Assembly: GCF_902364025.1 (NCBI RefSeq)
Contig: NZ_CABJCG010000001.1
Span: forward strand, 744,001-808,000
Length of the DNA stretch: 64,000 nt
Direction: 5' to 3'
From: Enterocloster lavalensis
GTDB taxonomy: Bacteria; Bacillota; Clostridia; Lachnospirales; Lachnospiraceae
Shown here: in pieces, positions 33,901 through 41,532 of the stretch
How the letters are laid out: every line of letters begins with the position of its first letter
How positions within the stretch are numbered: the stretch's first letter is position 1
Notes under the pieces: model-generated
Told to the model about the DNA's origin: nothing
What the model saw: only the letters and a program-made list of their open reading frames with translations
Database searches by the model: none
Position numbers and translations under genes: made by a program

Positions 33901-34443
33901 CTGGATCTCGTGGGAAGTTCTGAAGCCGTCGAAGAAGTTGATGAACGGAACCTTGCCCTCGAGAGCTGCCATATGGGCAACAACCGTCAGGTCCATAACT
34001 TCCTGAACGCTGGACTCACACAGCATCGCGCAGCCGGTCTGACGGCATGCGTAAACGTCGGAGTGGTCGCCGAAAATGGATAATGCATGGCTGGCGATGG
34101 CACGGGCAGATACGTTGAACACGCCCGGAAGCTGCTCGCCTGCGATCTTATACAGGTTGGGGATCATCAGTAACAGACCCTGGGAAGCGGTGTAGGTGGT
34201 GGTCAGCGCACCTGCTGCCAGAGAACCGTGAACGGCGCCCGCTGCACCAGCCTCGGACTGCATCTCGGTAATCTGTACTTCCTGGCCGAAGATATTTGTT
34301 CTTCCGTCAGTTGCCCACTCATCTGTGGCTTCCGCCATGGGTGAGGACGGCGTAATCGGATAGATAGCCGCTACATCGGTAAATGCGTATGACGCATGTG
34401 CCGCTGCATGGTTACCATCCATGGTTTTCATTTTTCTTGCCAT
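30907..34443 (-). CDS. nifJ: Pyruvate:ferredoxin (flavodoxin) oxidoreductase
   Basis: Oxidatively decarboxylates pyruvate to acetyl-CoA and CO2, reducing ferredoxin; a central fermentation enzyme. The 1178-residue single-chain homodimer type has its domains in order: domain I with YPITPSSPMAEATDEW, domain II, the CoA/gamma region (VRLYRPF), two 4Fe-4S clusters (CIQCNFCAYVCPHAV, CTGCGSCANVCPGM), and the thiamine diphosphate domain (GACAGCGETPYAKL, GGDGWAYDIGFGGVDHVL, NTGGQSSKAT). ATG at 34443 with AGGAGGAAAG is the start. It is monocistronic. Its codon use is more restricted than its neighbours (many GCC, AAG, CTG), consistent with high expression. Confidence 0.98.
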   Translation of the reverse strand: MARKMKTMDGNHAAAHASYAFTDVAAIYPITPSSPMAEATDEWATDGRTNIFGQEVQITEMQSEAGAAGAVHGSLAAGALTTTYTASQGLLLMIPNLYKIAGEQLPGVFNVSARAIASHALSIFGDHSDVYACRQTGCAMLCESSVQEVMDLTVVAHMAALEGKVPFINFFDGFRTSHEIQKIETWDYDDLKEMVDMDAVDEFRARALNPNHPCQRGSAQNPDIFFQAREACNPYYDALPAIVQKYMDKVNEKIGTDYKLFNYYGAPDAERVIIAMGSVNDTIEETIDYMLKQGEKVGVVKVRLYRPFCAQALIDAIPDSVKVINVLDRTKEPGSMGEPLYLDVVAALKGTKFDQVKILTGRYGLGSKDTTPAQIVAVFGNETKSPFTVGIVDDVTNLSLELGDPLVTTPEGTTNCKFWGLGADGTVGANKNSIKIIGDNTDMYAQAYFDYDSKKSGGVTMSHLRFGHTPIKSTYLIRKANFVACHNPAYIRKYNMVQELVDGGTFLLNCPWDAEGLEKHLPGQVKKFIADHNINFYTIDGVKIGIETGMGPTRINTILQSAFFELTGIIPAEKANELMKAAAKATYGRKGEDIVMKNWAAIDAGAKGMHKVEVPESWKNCEDEGLDYAVVTDGRKDVIDFVNNIQTKVSAQEGNSLPVSAFTDYVDGSTPSGSSAYEKRGIAVKVPVWNPDNCIQCNFCAYVCPHAVIRPAVLNADEAAKAPADMKLKDMTGMPGYKFAITVSALDCTGCGSCANVCPGMKGNKALEMKSLEENLGEQAIYDFGQSLPVKEEVLAKFKENTVKGSQFRQPLLEFSGACAGCGETPYAKLITQLFGDRMYIANATGCSSIWGNSSPSTPYTVNAKGQGPAWDNSLFEDNAEFGYGMLLAQNAIRDGLKAKVEKVMNDERATDEVKAACKEYLDTFGIGALNGTATDKLVAVLSGVDCPICKDIVKHKDFLAKKSQWVFGGDGWAYDIGFGGVDHVLASGKDINIMVYDTEVYSNTGGQSSKATKTGAVAQFAAGGKDVKKKDLASIAMSYGYVYVAQICMGADMAQTVKAIAEAEAYPGPSLIIAYAPCINHGIKKGMDKAQTEEKLAVECGYWNNFRYNPAAEKKFSLDSKAPKMEGYQDFLKGEVRYMSLAMKNPERAANLFAKNEQEAKERYAYLEKLVTLYGND

Positions 34444-34489
34444 TTTACTTTCCTCCTGCAAATAGTGAATATGTAATGGTATTCATGTG

Positions 34490-34548
34490 AGTCTCTAAAA
34501 CAGAGACTGACCTGTATACTATTATAGCAATTATTTAACAAATTGCAA
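34490..34548 (-). promoter_or_regulatory. PFOR promoter and 5' leader hairpin
   Basis: Minus strand -35 TTGCAA (34543-34548), 16-bp spacer, -10 TATAAT (34521-34526). The leader carries a 7-bp hairpin AGTCTCT/AGAGACT (34490-34508) that could protect the 5' end of a highly expressed message. Confidence 0.7.
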
Positions 34549-34569
34549 ATTAAAAATGTGATTGTATAC

Positions 34570-34618
34570 AAAAAAGTCCACAGCGCCGGCCGGCGCATGT
34601 TTCAGGCGCTCTGCGGAC
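34570..34618 (-). terminator. Terminator of the Crh-like HPr gene
   Basis: Minus strand GTCCGCAGAGCGCC pairs with GGCGCTGTGGAC (one bulge) and is followed by TTTTTTG. Confidence 0.85.
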
Positions 34619-34625
34619 AGACAAT

Positions 34626-34659
34626 GATCCGCAGGCTGCGCCAACGGCCCATCGCATCC
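34626..34659 (-). repeat. Intergenic palindromic repeat, copy 2
   Basis: Minus-strand sense GGATGCGATGGGCC, GTTGGCGCAGCC, TGCGGATC. It lies between the stop codon of the Crh-like gene and its terminator. Confidence 0.75.
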
Positions 34660-34685
34660 AATCATGCCGCTGCCGCGCCCGCGGC

Positions 34686-34940
34686 TCACTGACGGTCCAG
34701 ATACTCTTCCAGAGCGTTCAGCGCATACTCCTCGTCCGGGCCATTGGCGATGATTACGATCTCATCTCCGGTTCTGGCTCCCAGGGCCAGCATGTTCATG
34801 ATGCTTTTCCCGTCGGCCCGCTTCTGGCCGAACTCCACATGCACATTGCAGTCGTACTGGTTTGCCAGCCGCACCAGCTGGGCCGCGTGGTTCGCGTCCA
34901 TGCCGCCGTCATGCCGGACAACAAATTTTTTGCTTACCAT
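34686..34940 (-). CDS. HPr-family protein lacking the catalytic histidine (Crh-like)
   Basis: An 84-residue HPr-fold protein (MVSKKFVVRHDGGMDANHAA...). At position 15, where HPr carries the phospho-histidine in GxHARPA, it has Asp (GMDANHAA), and Arg17/Pro18 are Asn/His. Ser46 in ADGKSIMNMLALG, the HPr-kinase target, is kept at the exact position. This is the pattern of Bacillus Crh, which cannot pass phosphate to sugars but, when Ser-phosphorylated, acts with CcpA in catabolite repression. The start at 34940 has AGGAG 11 bases upstream. It is monocistronic. Function as a Crh is inferred; D15 instead of Crh's Q15 is a difference. Confidence 0.85.
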   Translation of the reverse strand: MVSKKFVVRHDGGMDANHAAQLVRLANQYDCNVHVEFGQKRADGKSIMNMLALGARTGDEIVIIANGPDEEYALNALEEYLDRQ

Positions 34941-35047
34941 ATCTCTCACTCTCCTGTCTTGCAAAGATTCTTTTTTATCATAACACAATCATAGCACAAT
35001 GAGGAGAAATTTCACTAAAAAAACGGCAAATTTATTCTAAGTACGCG

Positions 35048-35087
35048 AAAAAAAACAGGAGACGCCTTTTTTGACAAAGGCATCTCC
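35048..35087 (-). terminator. Terminator of the VanW-family gene
   Basis: Minus strand GGAGATGCCTTT and AAAAAAGGCGTCTCC form the stem, followed by TGTTTTTTTTCG. Confidence 0.9.
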
Positions 35088-35154
35088 CGCATCATCCGTC
35101 TGACGGAATATATTCGGCCGCCAGCGCGGCCGGTTGTTCTGAAATTCATCCGGA

Positions 35155-36975
35155 TCAGGGACCCGGATTCGGAGCCACAACGGGCGTATCCTGAGGCGCC
35201 GGAATTCCCGGATCAGGCCCTCCCGGTCCCATATTGCTCTCCGGCGCGCTTGTTCCCGCATCCGGCGCAGGCGCCGCTGAGGTGGTACCGGTGACGCCGG
35301 GCCCCTGGCTCATATCGCCGTTTCCGGCGGGCGGCGGGGTGCTCTCTCCCGGCACGTATCCGTCCGGCATGCCGTCCACGGTGGGAACGGTGGAAACCTC
35401 GGCCGTGGTGGTCTCATCCGGCGGCAGCACAACGCCGGAGGTGTTGCGCAGAATCACGGGCGCGTGGCCCTTGTAGGTGGTCTTGTGGTCCACTTCCTCG
35501 CTGACCGTCTTGCCGTCCTTGATCACCACCTTGTAGGTCACCCAGCGGCTTCCGTTGGTGCCGGCGCTCTTGAGTTTCTCAACGCCCGGCTCCAGCGTCT
35601 GGTCCTCCTCGTAGGTGGGCGCAGGCGGATCCAGGGTCTCCACCTTCTCGGAGCGCAGATCCCACTTCACGCCGTCCTCAAGAATCGGAATCCCGTACAC
35701 GGAAACCGTCATCTTCTGGTTGGCGTAGCTGGCCTTCAGGCCGATGGCCGTCTTGGAGTTGTTGATAAACCGGAAGTCTGGCTGGTCGTAGCTGACCGTG
35801 GCGTCCTGTCCGGGAGTGATATAGGAGGGTTCAAAGGTGTGGGAACGGCGGTAGCTGATCTCCAGCCCCGCGCGCACCACCGCGTTGTACAGGGTGGTGG
35901 ACACCTGGCACACGCCTCCGCCGATCTCCTGAACCACCTCGCCGTTGTTGTAGGCGGCAGCGCCTTTATAGCCCTTCTCCTCGGTGCGCTTGCCCACCGT
36001 GCCGTTGAAGGAAAACTCCTCGCCGGGCTTTATGATGGTGCCGTTGATGGCCTCGGCGGCCAGACGCACGTTGGTGTTCCGGTTCTTGTTGGCCGTGGTG
36101 TCCGTGGTGAAGGTGCTGATGGTCTTGTATTTCTCCTTGGCGGAAGCCTGGGTGATCTCCGGCTGTACCTCGCCGCCGTCCGCCGTAATCCGGGCGTCGA
36201 ACTGTTTATCCGCCAGAGCCTTCAGAATATCGGCCGCCAGCTTGTCCTCGTCGATGGCAAAGCCCGCCTTCTCCCCGGCGAACACAAAGGTATCCTTTTC
36301 CTTGTCATAGCTCTCGATGGCGCCGTTCTGGGCGCTCTTATTCCACTTGCCCGCAGCGGCCCTGGCCTCAGCGGCGGCGGCCTCCTCAAACCCGGTGGTG
36401 TCCAGGCTGTAGGTCTCCTGAGGTTCGCCGGAATAGATCTCGGTCAGCAGGCTGTCGATCCTGGAGGCCATCAGGTTGGTGACCTGGTAGGAATCCTCGC
36501 CGAACACGACGGTCATATTCCAGGGGTATTTTTCAAGAATAGCGGCTCTGGCCTCGTCCCGGGACATGCCCGTGATGTCCACGCCCTCCACCGACACGGA
36601 TTTCGTCATCTCGGCCTCCGTGGTCTGGACCTCGGTGGTCTCAGGATCCTCCACGCCCGCCTTCTTCGACGATTTCACCATAAATACAATCACGGTGATC
36701 AGAATCAGCAGAATCACGCCCACAATGGCGATCTTCTGGTAATCCGGCCCCTTTCTCCTGTGGTGGCTGTTTCTGCGGCCTCCGCTCCTGCCGCCCGAAC
36801 CGGACCGGTAGGAGGAAGAGGAAGAGTGATTCCGGCCGGAGGAGCTGCTCCGCCCCGAACCGGATCCGCCTCTGGAAGAACTTCTGGAGGTACTGTATGA
36901 GCTTCTATCATTTCCTCTGGCGCGGCTTCTGCCGGCAGAGCTCTTTCTTCTGTTTTCGTTCTCTAATTGATTCAT
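35155..36975 (-). CDS. VanW-family membrane-anchored cell-envelope protein
   Basis: A 606-residue envelope protein. Residues 1-75 are a cytoplasmic Arg/Ser/Gly-rich basic tail; one membrane anchor follows (IAIVGVILLILITVIVFMV, ~80-98). Outside are a peptidoglycan-binding-4/YoaR-like domain (VEGVDITGMSRDEARAAI), the VanW domain (FSFNGTVGKRTEEKGYK, GGGVCQVSTTLYNAV, RRSHTFEPSYITPGQDATV), a G5-like segment and a Pro/Gly/Thr-rich tail of ~100 residues. VanW proteins occur in some glycopeptide-resistance clusters, but this one stands alone and no resistance is implied. I start at ATG 36975, with AGGTG upstream; GTG at 36984 is possible. The role in the wall is unknown. Confidence 0.85.
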   Translation of the reverse strand: MNQLENENRRKSSAGRSRARGNDRSSYSTSRSSSRGGSGSGRSSSSGRNHSSSSSYRSGSGGRSGGRRNSHHRRKGPDYQKIAIVGVILLILITVIVFMVKSSKKAGVEDPETTEVQTTEAEMTKSVSVEGVDITGMSRDEARAAILEKYPWNMTVVFGEDSYQVTNLMASRIDSLLTEIYSGEPQETYSLDTTGFEEAAAAEARAAAGKWNKSAQNGAIESYDKEKDTFVFAGEKAGFAIDEDKLAADILKALADKQFDARITADGGEVQPEITQASAKEKYKTISTFTTDTTANKNRNTNVRLAAEAINGTIIKPGEEFSFNGTVGKRTEEKGYKGAAAYNNGEVVQEIGGGVCQVSTTLYNAVVRAGLEISYRRSHTFEPSYITPGQDATVSYDQPDFRFINNSKTAIGLKASYANQKMTVSVYGIPILEDGVKWDLRSEKVETLDPPAPTYEEDQTLEPGVEKLKSAGTNGSRWVTYKVVIKDGKTVSEEVDHKTTYKGHAPVILRNTSGVVLPPDETTTAEVSTVPTVDGMPDGYVPGESTPPPAGNGDMSQGPGVTGTTSAAPAPDAGTSAPESNMGPGGPDPGIPAPQDTPVVAPNPGP

Positions 36976-37030
36976 CTTTTTCACCTGTTATCAAAACTGT
37001 TTCCGTGCTTACTTTTTGAGTCCAGATTGT

Positions 37031-37073
37031 AGTATACCATACTTTATCAGAAATGGAACTGTCTTTTTTTTAA
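37031..37073 (-). promoter_or_regulatory. VanW promoter with A-rich upstream box
   Basis: Minus strand -10 TATACT (37031-37036) with no good -35. Twenty bases upstream lies TTAAAAAAAAGACAGTT (37057-37073), related to the box seen at the same spacing before three other envelope genes. Confidence 0.5.
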
Positions 37074-37149
37074 ATTTTCCAACCGATTTTACTTATTATG
37101 AAATTCGTGTTACTATAGTATTACGAAATTATTTCACGAGGTGATTTTC

Positions 37150-37998
37150 ATGGGTTTTGTGGATTTACATGTTCATTCCACGGCCTCCGACGGAAGCTGT
37201 CCGCCGGAAGCCGTGATTTCACTGGCGGTGCAGGCGGGACTTGATGCCATCGCCCTGACCGACCACGACACGGTGGACGGCATCCCCGCCGCACAGAACG
37301 CCGCGGACGCCGCCGGAATCCGGCTGATTCCCGGCATCGAGGTTTCCAGCATTTACCACGGCACGGAGATCCATATTCTGGGCCTGTTCGTGACCCCCTC
37401 CGACCCGGTCCTCGGCCGGATGCTGGAGGAGTTCCGCCGGATCCGGGACGACCGCAACCGGCAGATGCTCTCCCGCCTGGAGCAGGACGGCATGCCCCTG
37501 ACCCGGGCGCAGCTCACCGGCTCCAATCCGGACACCGTCATCACCAGGGCCCACGTGGCCAGAGCCATGGTGGAGGCCGGTTACGCCCCGTCCCTGGACC
37601 AGGCCTACAAGCGCTATCTCCGGTACGGAGGGAAGTACTGCCCCCGCAAGGCCTCTCCCGCCCCGGAGGAGGTGGTCTCCGCACTGCTGTCCGGCGGCGC
37701 CTTCGTCTCCCTGGCCCATCCTTATCAGTACAATCTGGGGGACGGCGGTATCCGCACCCTGGTAACGCAGATGAAGGAGATGGGCATGCAGGGCCTGGAG
37801 GTGTACCACTCCTCCCACAACCAGCACGAGAGCGGGAAGCTGCAGGTGCTGGCCAAAGAGCTGGGCCTGCTTCCCACCGGCGGCTCGGACTTCCACGGCG
37901 CCAACAAGCCGGATATCTCCATCGGCACCGGCCGGGGCGGCCTCAGGGTGTCCTCCCTGCTGTTGGACGACATCGACCGCCTGCGCGCCGGGAGCTGA
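37150..37998 (+). CDS. PHP-domain phosphoesterase (YciV/TrpH-like)
   Basis: A 282-residue metal-dependent phosphoesterase of the PHP family. Metal ligands are visible in DLHVHSTASDG, TDHDTVDG, IPGIEVSS, the SLAHP histidine and SDFHG near the C-terminus. The closest described relatives (RNase AM/TrpH type) remove 5'-end nucleotides from RNA or hydrolyse 3',5'-bisphosphonucleotides; the exact substrate here is not known. ATG at 37150 with GAGGTG upstream is preferred to GTG 37141. It stands alone, divergent from the VanW gene. Confidence 0.88.
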   Translation: MGFVDLHVHSTASDGSCPPEAVISLAVQAGLDAIALTDHDTVDGIPAAQNAADAAGIRLIPGIEVSSIYHGTEIHILGLFVTPSDPVLGRMLEEFRRIRDDRNRQMLSRLEQDGMPLTRAQLTGSNPDTVITRAHVARAMVEAGYAPSLDQAYKRYLRYGGKYCPRKASPAPEEVVSALLSGGAFVSLAHPYQYNLGDGGIRTLVTQMKEMGMQGLEVYHSSHNQHESGKLQVLAKELGLLPTGGSDFHGANKPDISIGTGRGGLRVSSLLLDDIDRLRAGS

Positions 37999-38079
37999 AA
38001 TTCCCCAAAAATGGCATTTATTGGCACTTGTGATCTTCCGGCCGGACGCATTTTCTTAAATTTTTATGAATTTTTATAA

Positions 38080-38108
38080 TTGTACTCCCCCAGCGTCTTT
38101 GCTATAAT
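38080..38108 (+). promoter_or_regulatory. Promoter of the 78-residue protein gene
   Basis: -35 TTGTAC (38080-38085), 17-bp spacer, -10 TATAAT (38103-38108). The ~70-base leader has an AGGAGG site before the ATG. Confidence 0.75.
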
Positions 38109-38177
38109 CAAGTCAAGGAAACGTATTATCAACCTGCCGGTAGACAACCGGCTGCGATCAAAACAGGAGGATTCACC

Positions 38178-38414
38178 ATGAAGATTCAAAATATTTCCGA
38201 TGTGGATAAATTTTTCAAAGTAATCGATGAGTGCAAGGGAACCGTTGAGCTGGTGTCCCCGGAGGGCGACCGCATCAACCTCAAGTCCAAGCTCACCCAG
38301 TATCTGTCGATGGCTACGATTTTCTCCAACGGGTATATCAAAGAATTAGACCTGGTTGCCCACGACCGTGAGGACATCGAACGTCTAATCAAATACATGT
38401 ATCAGGGAGAATAA
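38178..38414 (+). CDS. Conserved-looking 78-residue protein of unknown function
   Basis: A small soluble protein, MKIQNISDVDKFFKVIDECK..., with a central VELVSPEGDRINLKSKLTQYL segment and a C-terminal helix ending ERLIKYMYQGE. I do not recognise a domain. Strong gene signals surround it: a good promoter, AGGAGG seven bases before the ATG, and a rho-independent terminator right after it. It is monocistronic, so it has its own regulation. The length and fold pattern (strand-strand-helix) would fit a small binding or adaptor protein. Confidence 0.8.
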   Translation: MKIQNISDVDKFFKVIDECKGTVELVSPEGDRINLKSKLTQYLSMATIFSNGYIKELDLVAHDREDIERLIKYMYQGE

Positions 38415-38452
38415 ACCGGACGCAGACAGGCGTACATACCGTTTTGTTCAAA

Positions 38453-38491
38453 GCAGCCGCAGGCCCTCACGGGTCCACGGCTGTTTTTTTT
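38453..38491 (+). terminator. Terminator of the 78-residue protein gene
   Basis: CAGCCG (38454) pairs with CGGCTG (38478), with inner GGCCC/GGGTCC pairing, followed by TTTTTTTT. Confidence 0.9.
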
Positions 38492-38526
38492 GGATGCAAT
38501 GGGCCGCATGCGTTGCCGGAGGGCAT
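38492..38526 (+). repeat. Intergenic palindromic repeat, copy 3
   Basis: GGATGCAATGGGCCGC, ATGCGTTGCCGGAGGGC. The left part matches the family; the right half has diverged. It abuts the U-tract of the preceding terminator. Confidence 0.7.
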
Positions 38527-38530
38527 CTAT

Positions 38531-39718
38531 CTACTCCCCGGTACGCTCCTCCCCTTCATCCCCGTGCGCCTTCTTTTGCGCCAGGCGGCCGTGCACAGCC
38601 TCACGCAGAAGGGCGTAGAGCACGGAGCACAGCGGGATAAACAGCAGCATCCCCACGACCCCCATCATGCTGCCGCCCACCGTGACGGCCACCAGCACCC
38701 AGATGGAGGGAAGGCCCACGGAGCCGCCCACCACGTGGGGATAGATCAGATTCCCCTCGATCTGCTGGAGCACGAAAAAGGTGATGGTAAATATCAGCGC
38801 ATCCATGGGATTGACCATGAGCATCAGAAACGCGCCGATTCCCAGTCCCACAAACGCCCCGAATATGGGGATCAGCGCTGTGAAGGCGATCAGCACGCCC
38901 ACCAGCAGGGCGTAGGGCAGGCGCAGAATGGACAGGGCCACGAAGAACATAACGCCCAGAATCACCGCCTCCACGCACTGTCCGGTGAGAAAGCTGGAAA
39001 AGGTCCGCTCCGCCAGCGCGGCGATGTACAGGGTCCGCTCCACCGCCGGTTCCGGCAGAAAGGCGTTCATCAGGGAGCAGAGCTGCCTGCCCAGTACCTC
39101 CTTCTGGAACAGGATGTAGATGGCGAAAATAAAACCGATGGCAAAGGTGGACACCCCGTTCACAATGGAAACAGCCGCCGACATGGTGGTGCTCAGCATG
39201 GAACCGGCTCCGGTTTTCAGAAATTCCACCATATTCTGCAGAATCTGATCCCAGTCCACCTGCACGCTGCCCAGATATTCCAAAATCTGGGGATTGCTGG
39301 CAAACAGCTCCTCCGCCTGGTTTTTTACCCCGGCAAAGAAGATGGGCACGCTCTTCTGCAGGCCGCTGAAGGTGTTGATCATCTCCGGCGCCACCACAAA
39401 GGTCACCAGAAACAGCACTCCGGCCACCGCCAGAATAGCCAGGCTCATGGCCGCGGGCCGTTTGAGCTTCTCCAGCTTCCCCTTCCAGGGCAGATGCCGC
39501 TCAATGTTGCGCATAGGCACGTTGAGGACAAATGCGATGGCCGCTCCCAGGATAAAGGGGGATGCGATGTGCACCAGACTGCCCAAAAGCTCCAGCAGCT
39601 TCCGGTAATTGACCCCCGTCACCACCACGACCACCGTAAACACGATCAGCCATCTCAGTTTGTTAATTGTATCGCGATTTAACTCCATACGCTTTGTTCC
39701 GCACTCCTCTTTTCTCAT
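38531..39718 (-). CDS. AI-2E (PerM/YtvI) family membrane transporter
   Basis: A 395-residue polytopic membrane protein. The layout is that of the AI-2E family: two N-terminal helices, a long loop (~75-165), then the conserved GFIFAIYILFQKE, LTGQCVEAVILGVMFF, ALLVGVLIAFTALIPIFGAFVG, IEGNLIYPHVVGGSVGLPSIWVLVAV blocks and final helices. Members export diverse compounds or act as ion antiporters; the substrate cannot be inferred. The start at 39718 overlaps the AlaX stop as ATGA; the ATG at 39688 is an alternative. A much longer upstream frame is antisense-like and was not used. Confidence 0.88.
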   Translation of the reverse strand: MRKEECGTKRMELNRDTINKLRWLIVFTVVVVVTGVNYRKLLELLGSLVHIASPFILGAAIAFVLNVPMRNIERHLPWKGKLEKLKRPAAMSLAILAVAGVLFLVTFVVAPEMINTFSGLQKSVPIFFAGVKNQAEELFASNPQILEYLGSVQVDWDQILQNMVEFLKTGAGSMLSTTMSAAVSIVNGVSTFAIGFIFAIYILFQKEVLGRQLCSLMNAFLPEPAVERTLYIAALAERTFSSFLTGQCVEAVILGVMFFVALSILRLPYALLVGVLIAFTALIPIFGAFVGLGIGAFLMLMVNPMDALIFTITFFVLQQIEGNLIYPHVVGGSVGLPSIWVLVAVTVGGSMMGVVGMLLFIPLCSVLYALLREAVHGRLAQKKAHGDEGEERTGE

Positions 39719-40896
39719 ATCGGCAGCTTTCCCGCCTCCGCGAGAAATGCCTGCCGGATCGATTCTGCATCCGCCCGGAAGGTTCCCTGGGCCATCAGCG
39801 CGCTGCCGCCTCCGCGGCCCGCCAGACATCCGTTCAGCGCCCTGCTCAAGGGCCTCATATCCGCCCGGGCGCTGCCCAGGGCGTAGGCGTACTCTCCCGC
39901 CTCGTCCGTTCCGGAACACACCAGCACCACATTGCCCTTGTTCTGCTCATAGAGCAGAGTGCACAGCTGGCGCACCCGCATGGGCGCAAGCCCCTCCTCG
40001 AAGCAGACCAGGGGACTGCCGCTCTCAGGGCAGGCCGCCGCTTTAAAGGCAAACAATTTCTGGTAGAGGCCGCCGATCACAGCCTCCCGCTCCTGCCCGT
40101 CGGCCTTCAGCTTCTCCACCGCTTCCCCGATGGCCTGAGGCTTGGCCGACAGCAGGTTGGAAATCCTGGTGTCCACGTTCACCCGGCGGCGGTAGTCCAA
40201 CAGCGCCTTGCGCCCGCAGAGGATGGAGATGCGCACGCCTCCCTTGTAATGGATCATGCCCGTCACTTTGATTATACCCACCTCTCCGGTGTTTGTAACA
40301 TGGGTTCCGCAGCAGGCGCAGGTATCGCCGCCGGGAATGTTGATGATCCGCACCTGGCCGGTCAGCTCTTTTTTGCTCCGGTAGTCCAGGGCCTCAAGCT
40401 GCTGTGGCGTGGGGAAATGCTCTTCCACCGGAACGTTGTCCCAGATCACCCCGTTGGCCATATCCTCCAGCTCCTCCAGCTCCTCCATGGTCAGAAGGCC
40501 GTTGAAATCGATGGTCACCTCATCCTTTCCCATGTGAAATCCCACGTTGTCGTAGCCGTAACGGCGGTGAATCAGGCCGGACAGAATGTGTTCCCCCGTG
40601 TGGTGCTGCATATGGTCGTAACGCCGCTCCCAGTCGATAACGCCCTCCGCCAGGCGGCCCGGCTCCAGGGGCGCCTCCACCTGATGCCAGACCTTCCCGT
40701 CCTTCTCGCAGACGTAGCGCACCAAAACGCCGTCCAGGGTGCCGGTGTCCGAGGGCTGTCCGCCTCCCTCCGGGTAAAAACCGGTCTGGTTTAAGGCGAC
40801 CATCCAAGTGCCGTCCTTGCCGGGGCGGCACTCCTCCACCGTGCACATAAATGACTTGACGTATGGCAGCTGATAATACAGGCGTGACTTGTCCAT
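39715..40896 (-). CDS. Alanyl-tRNA editing protein with DHHA1 domain (AlaX-L)
   Basis: A 393-residue trans-editing hydrolase that clears Ser or Gly from mischarged tRNA(Ala). It has an AlaRS-like barrel (QTGFYPEGGGQPSDTG), the zinc-binding editing site His99-x3-His103 in QHHTGEHILSG and the pair CACCGTHV, and a C-terminal DHHA1 domain (GGRGGGSALMAQGTF). No synthetase catalytic domain is present. ATG at 40896 with AAAGGAG. It is translationally coupled to the AI-2E transporter gene downstream. Confidence 0.93.
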   Translation of the reverse strand: MDKSRLYYQLPYVKSFMCTVEECRPGKDGTWMVALNQTGFYPEGGGQPSDTGTLDGVLVRYVCEKDGKVWHQVEAPLEPGRLAEGVIDWERRYDHMQHHTGEHILSGLIHRRYGYDNVGFHMGKDEVTIDFNGLLTMEELEELEDMANGVIWDNVPVEEHFPTPQQLEALDYRSKKELTGQVRIINIPGGDTCACCGTHVTNTGEVGIIKVTGMIHYKGGVRISILCGRKALLDYRRRVNVDTRISNLLSAKPQAIGEAVEKLKADGQEREAVIGGLYQKLFAFKAAACPESGSPLVCFEEGLAPMRVRQLCTLLYEQNKGNVVLVCSGTDEAGEYAYALGSARADMRPLSRALNGCLAGRGGGSALMAQGTFRADAESIRQAFLAEAGKLPI

Positions 40897-40947
40897 GGTT
40901 ACTGCTCCTTTATCCGTAAATTTCATAAGCTCCCGCTAAATGCTCCT

Positions 40948-40976
40948 ATTATACTACAGAAGACGGCCCGTACCAA
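40948..40976 (-). promoter_or_regulatory. Promoter of the AlaX-transporter pair
   Basis: Minus strand -35 TTGGTA (40971-40976), 17-bp spacer, -10 TATAAT (40948-40953). Confidence 0.75.
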
Positions 40977-41074
40977 GAAAAACTTTCTAAAATTTTTACA
41001 AAACATAGAAACTCTGGCAAGCTGGGGGTCATATGATGCAGTGTAATCAAACATTGATGATGGAGGAACTAATA

Positions 41075-41326
41075 ATGAGTGATGTAGCGGCAACAAACTG
41101 CGGTTGTGATTGTGGATGCGGGTGTGGAAACGGAGGAAGCGGGTGCAATATGATCTTCCTGATCCTGATCCTGTGCTGCTGCTGTGGCGGCGGCAATGGT
41201 GGATGTTTTGAACATAACAACTGCGGATGTGGTTGCGGCGGCGGTGGCGGCTGCGGATTTGATCTGATCTGGATCCTGATCCTGTGCTGCTGCTGTGGCG
41301 GCAACGGCGGCGGCTTCTGCTGCTAA
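41075..41326 (+). CDS. Cys/Gly-rich small protein with internal duplication
   Basis: An 83-residue protein containing 21 Cys and 25 Gly, over half its length. Two similar modules follow each other: a CGC-repeat Gly stretch, a hydrophobic run (MIFLILILCCCC, then FDLIWILILCCCC), and Gly/Asn. Similar short proteins in Firmicutes databases are named after insect chorion high-cysteine proteins for composition only. GGAGG lies eight bases before the ATG at 41075; a longer frame starts at 41033. The hydrophobic runs could insert in membranes and the cysteines could bind metal or form disulfides. I cannot assign a function. A terminator follows after the 41.4-kb repeat. Confidence 0.78.
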   Translation: MSDVAATNCGCDCGCGCGNGGSGCNMIFLILILCCCCGGGNGGCFEHNNCGCGCGGGGGCGFDLIWILILCCCCGGNGGGFCC

Positions 41327-41404
41327 TGTACAGTCGGCGGAGCGCGCTCTGCGCTCCAGACAGGCGGCGGCCCCTCCGCCGCCTGTCTCACAGCAATTCA
41401 GGCA

Positions 41405-41440
41405 ATCGCCCGCAGGCTGTGCCAGCGGCCCATTGCATTC
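41405..41440 (-). repeat. Intergenic palindromic repeat, copy 4
   Basis: Minus-strand sense GAATGCAATGGGCCGC, TGGCACAGCCTGC, GGGCGAT. A typical full-length copy, directly downstream of the minus-strand reading of the adjacent hairpin terminator. Confidence 0.85.
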
Positions 41441-41480
41441 AAACAGAAGGCTGTTTTCCCTACCGGAAAGCGGCCTTTTT
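41441..41480. terminator. Bidirectional terminator
   Basis: GGCTGTTTTCC (41449-41459) and GGAAAGCGGCC (41465-41475) form an 11-bp stem with G-U pairs. TTTTT follows on the plus strand and TTCTGTTTG on the minus strand, so it can end both the Cys/Gly-rich gene and the small minus-strand gene at 41.5 kb. Confidence 0.8.
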
Positions 41481-41532
41481 CGCCGCCTGAAACAGGGGAG
41501 GCAAAACGCCTCCCCGAAACCGGCAACCCTTG

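Noticed and set aside
30907..34443. Horizontal transfer of the PFOR gene
   Set aside because: Its codon use differs from its neighbours but in the direction expected for a highly expressed gene; no flanking mobility signals.
35155..36975. Glycopeptide-resistance cluster
   Set aside because: Only a VanW-family protein is present; VanR/S, VanH/A/X genes are absent.
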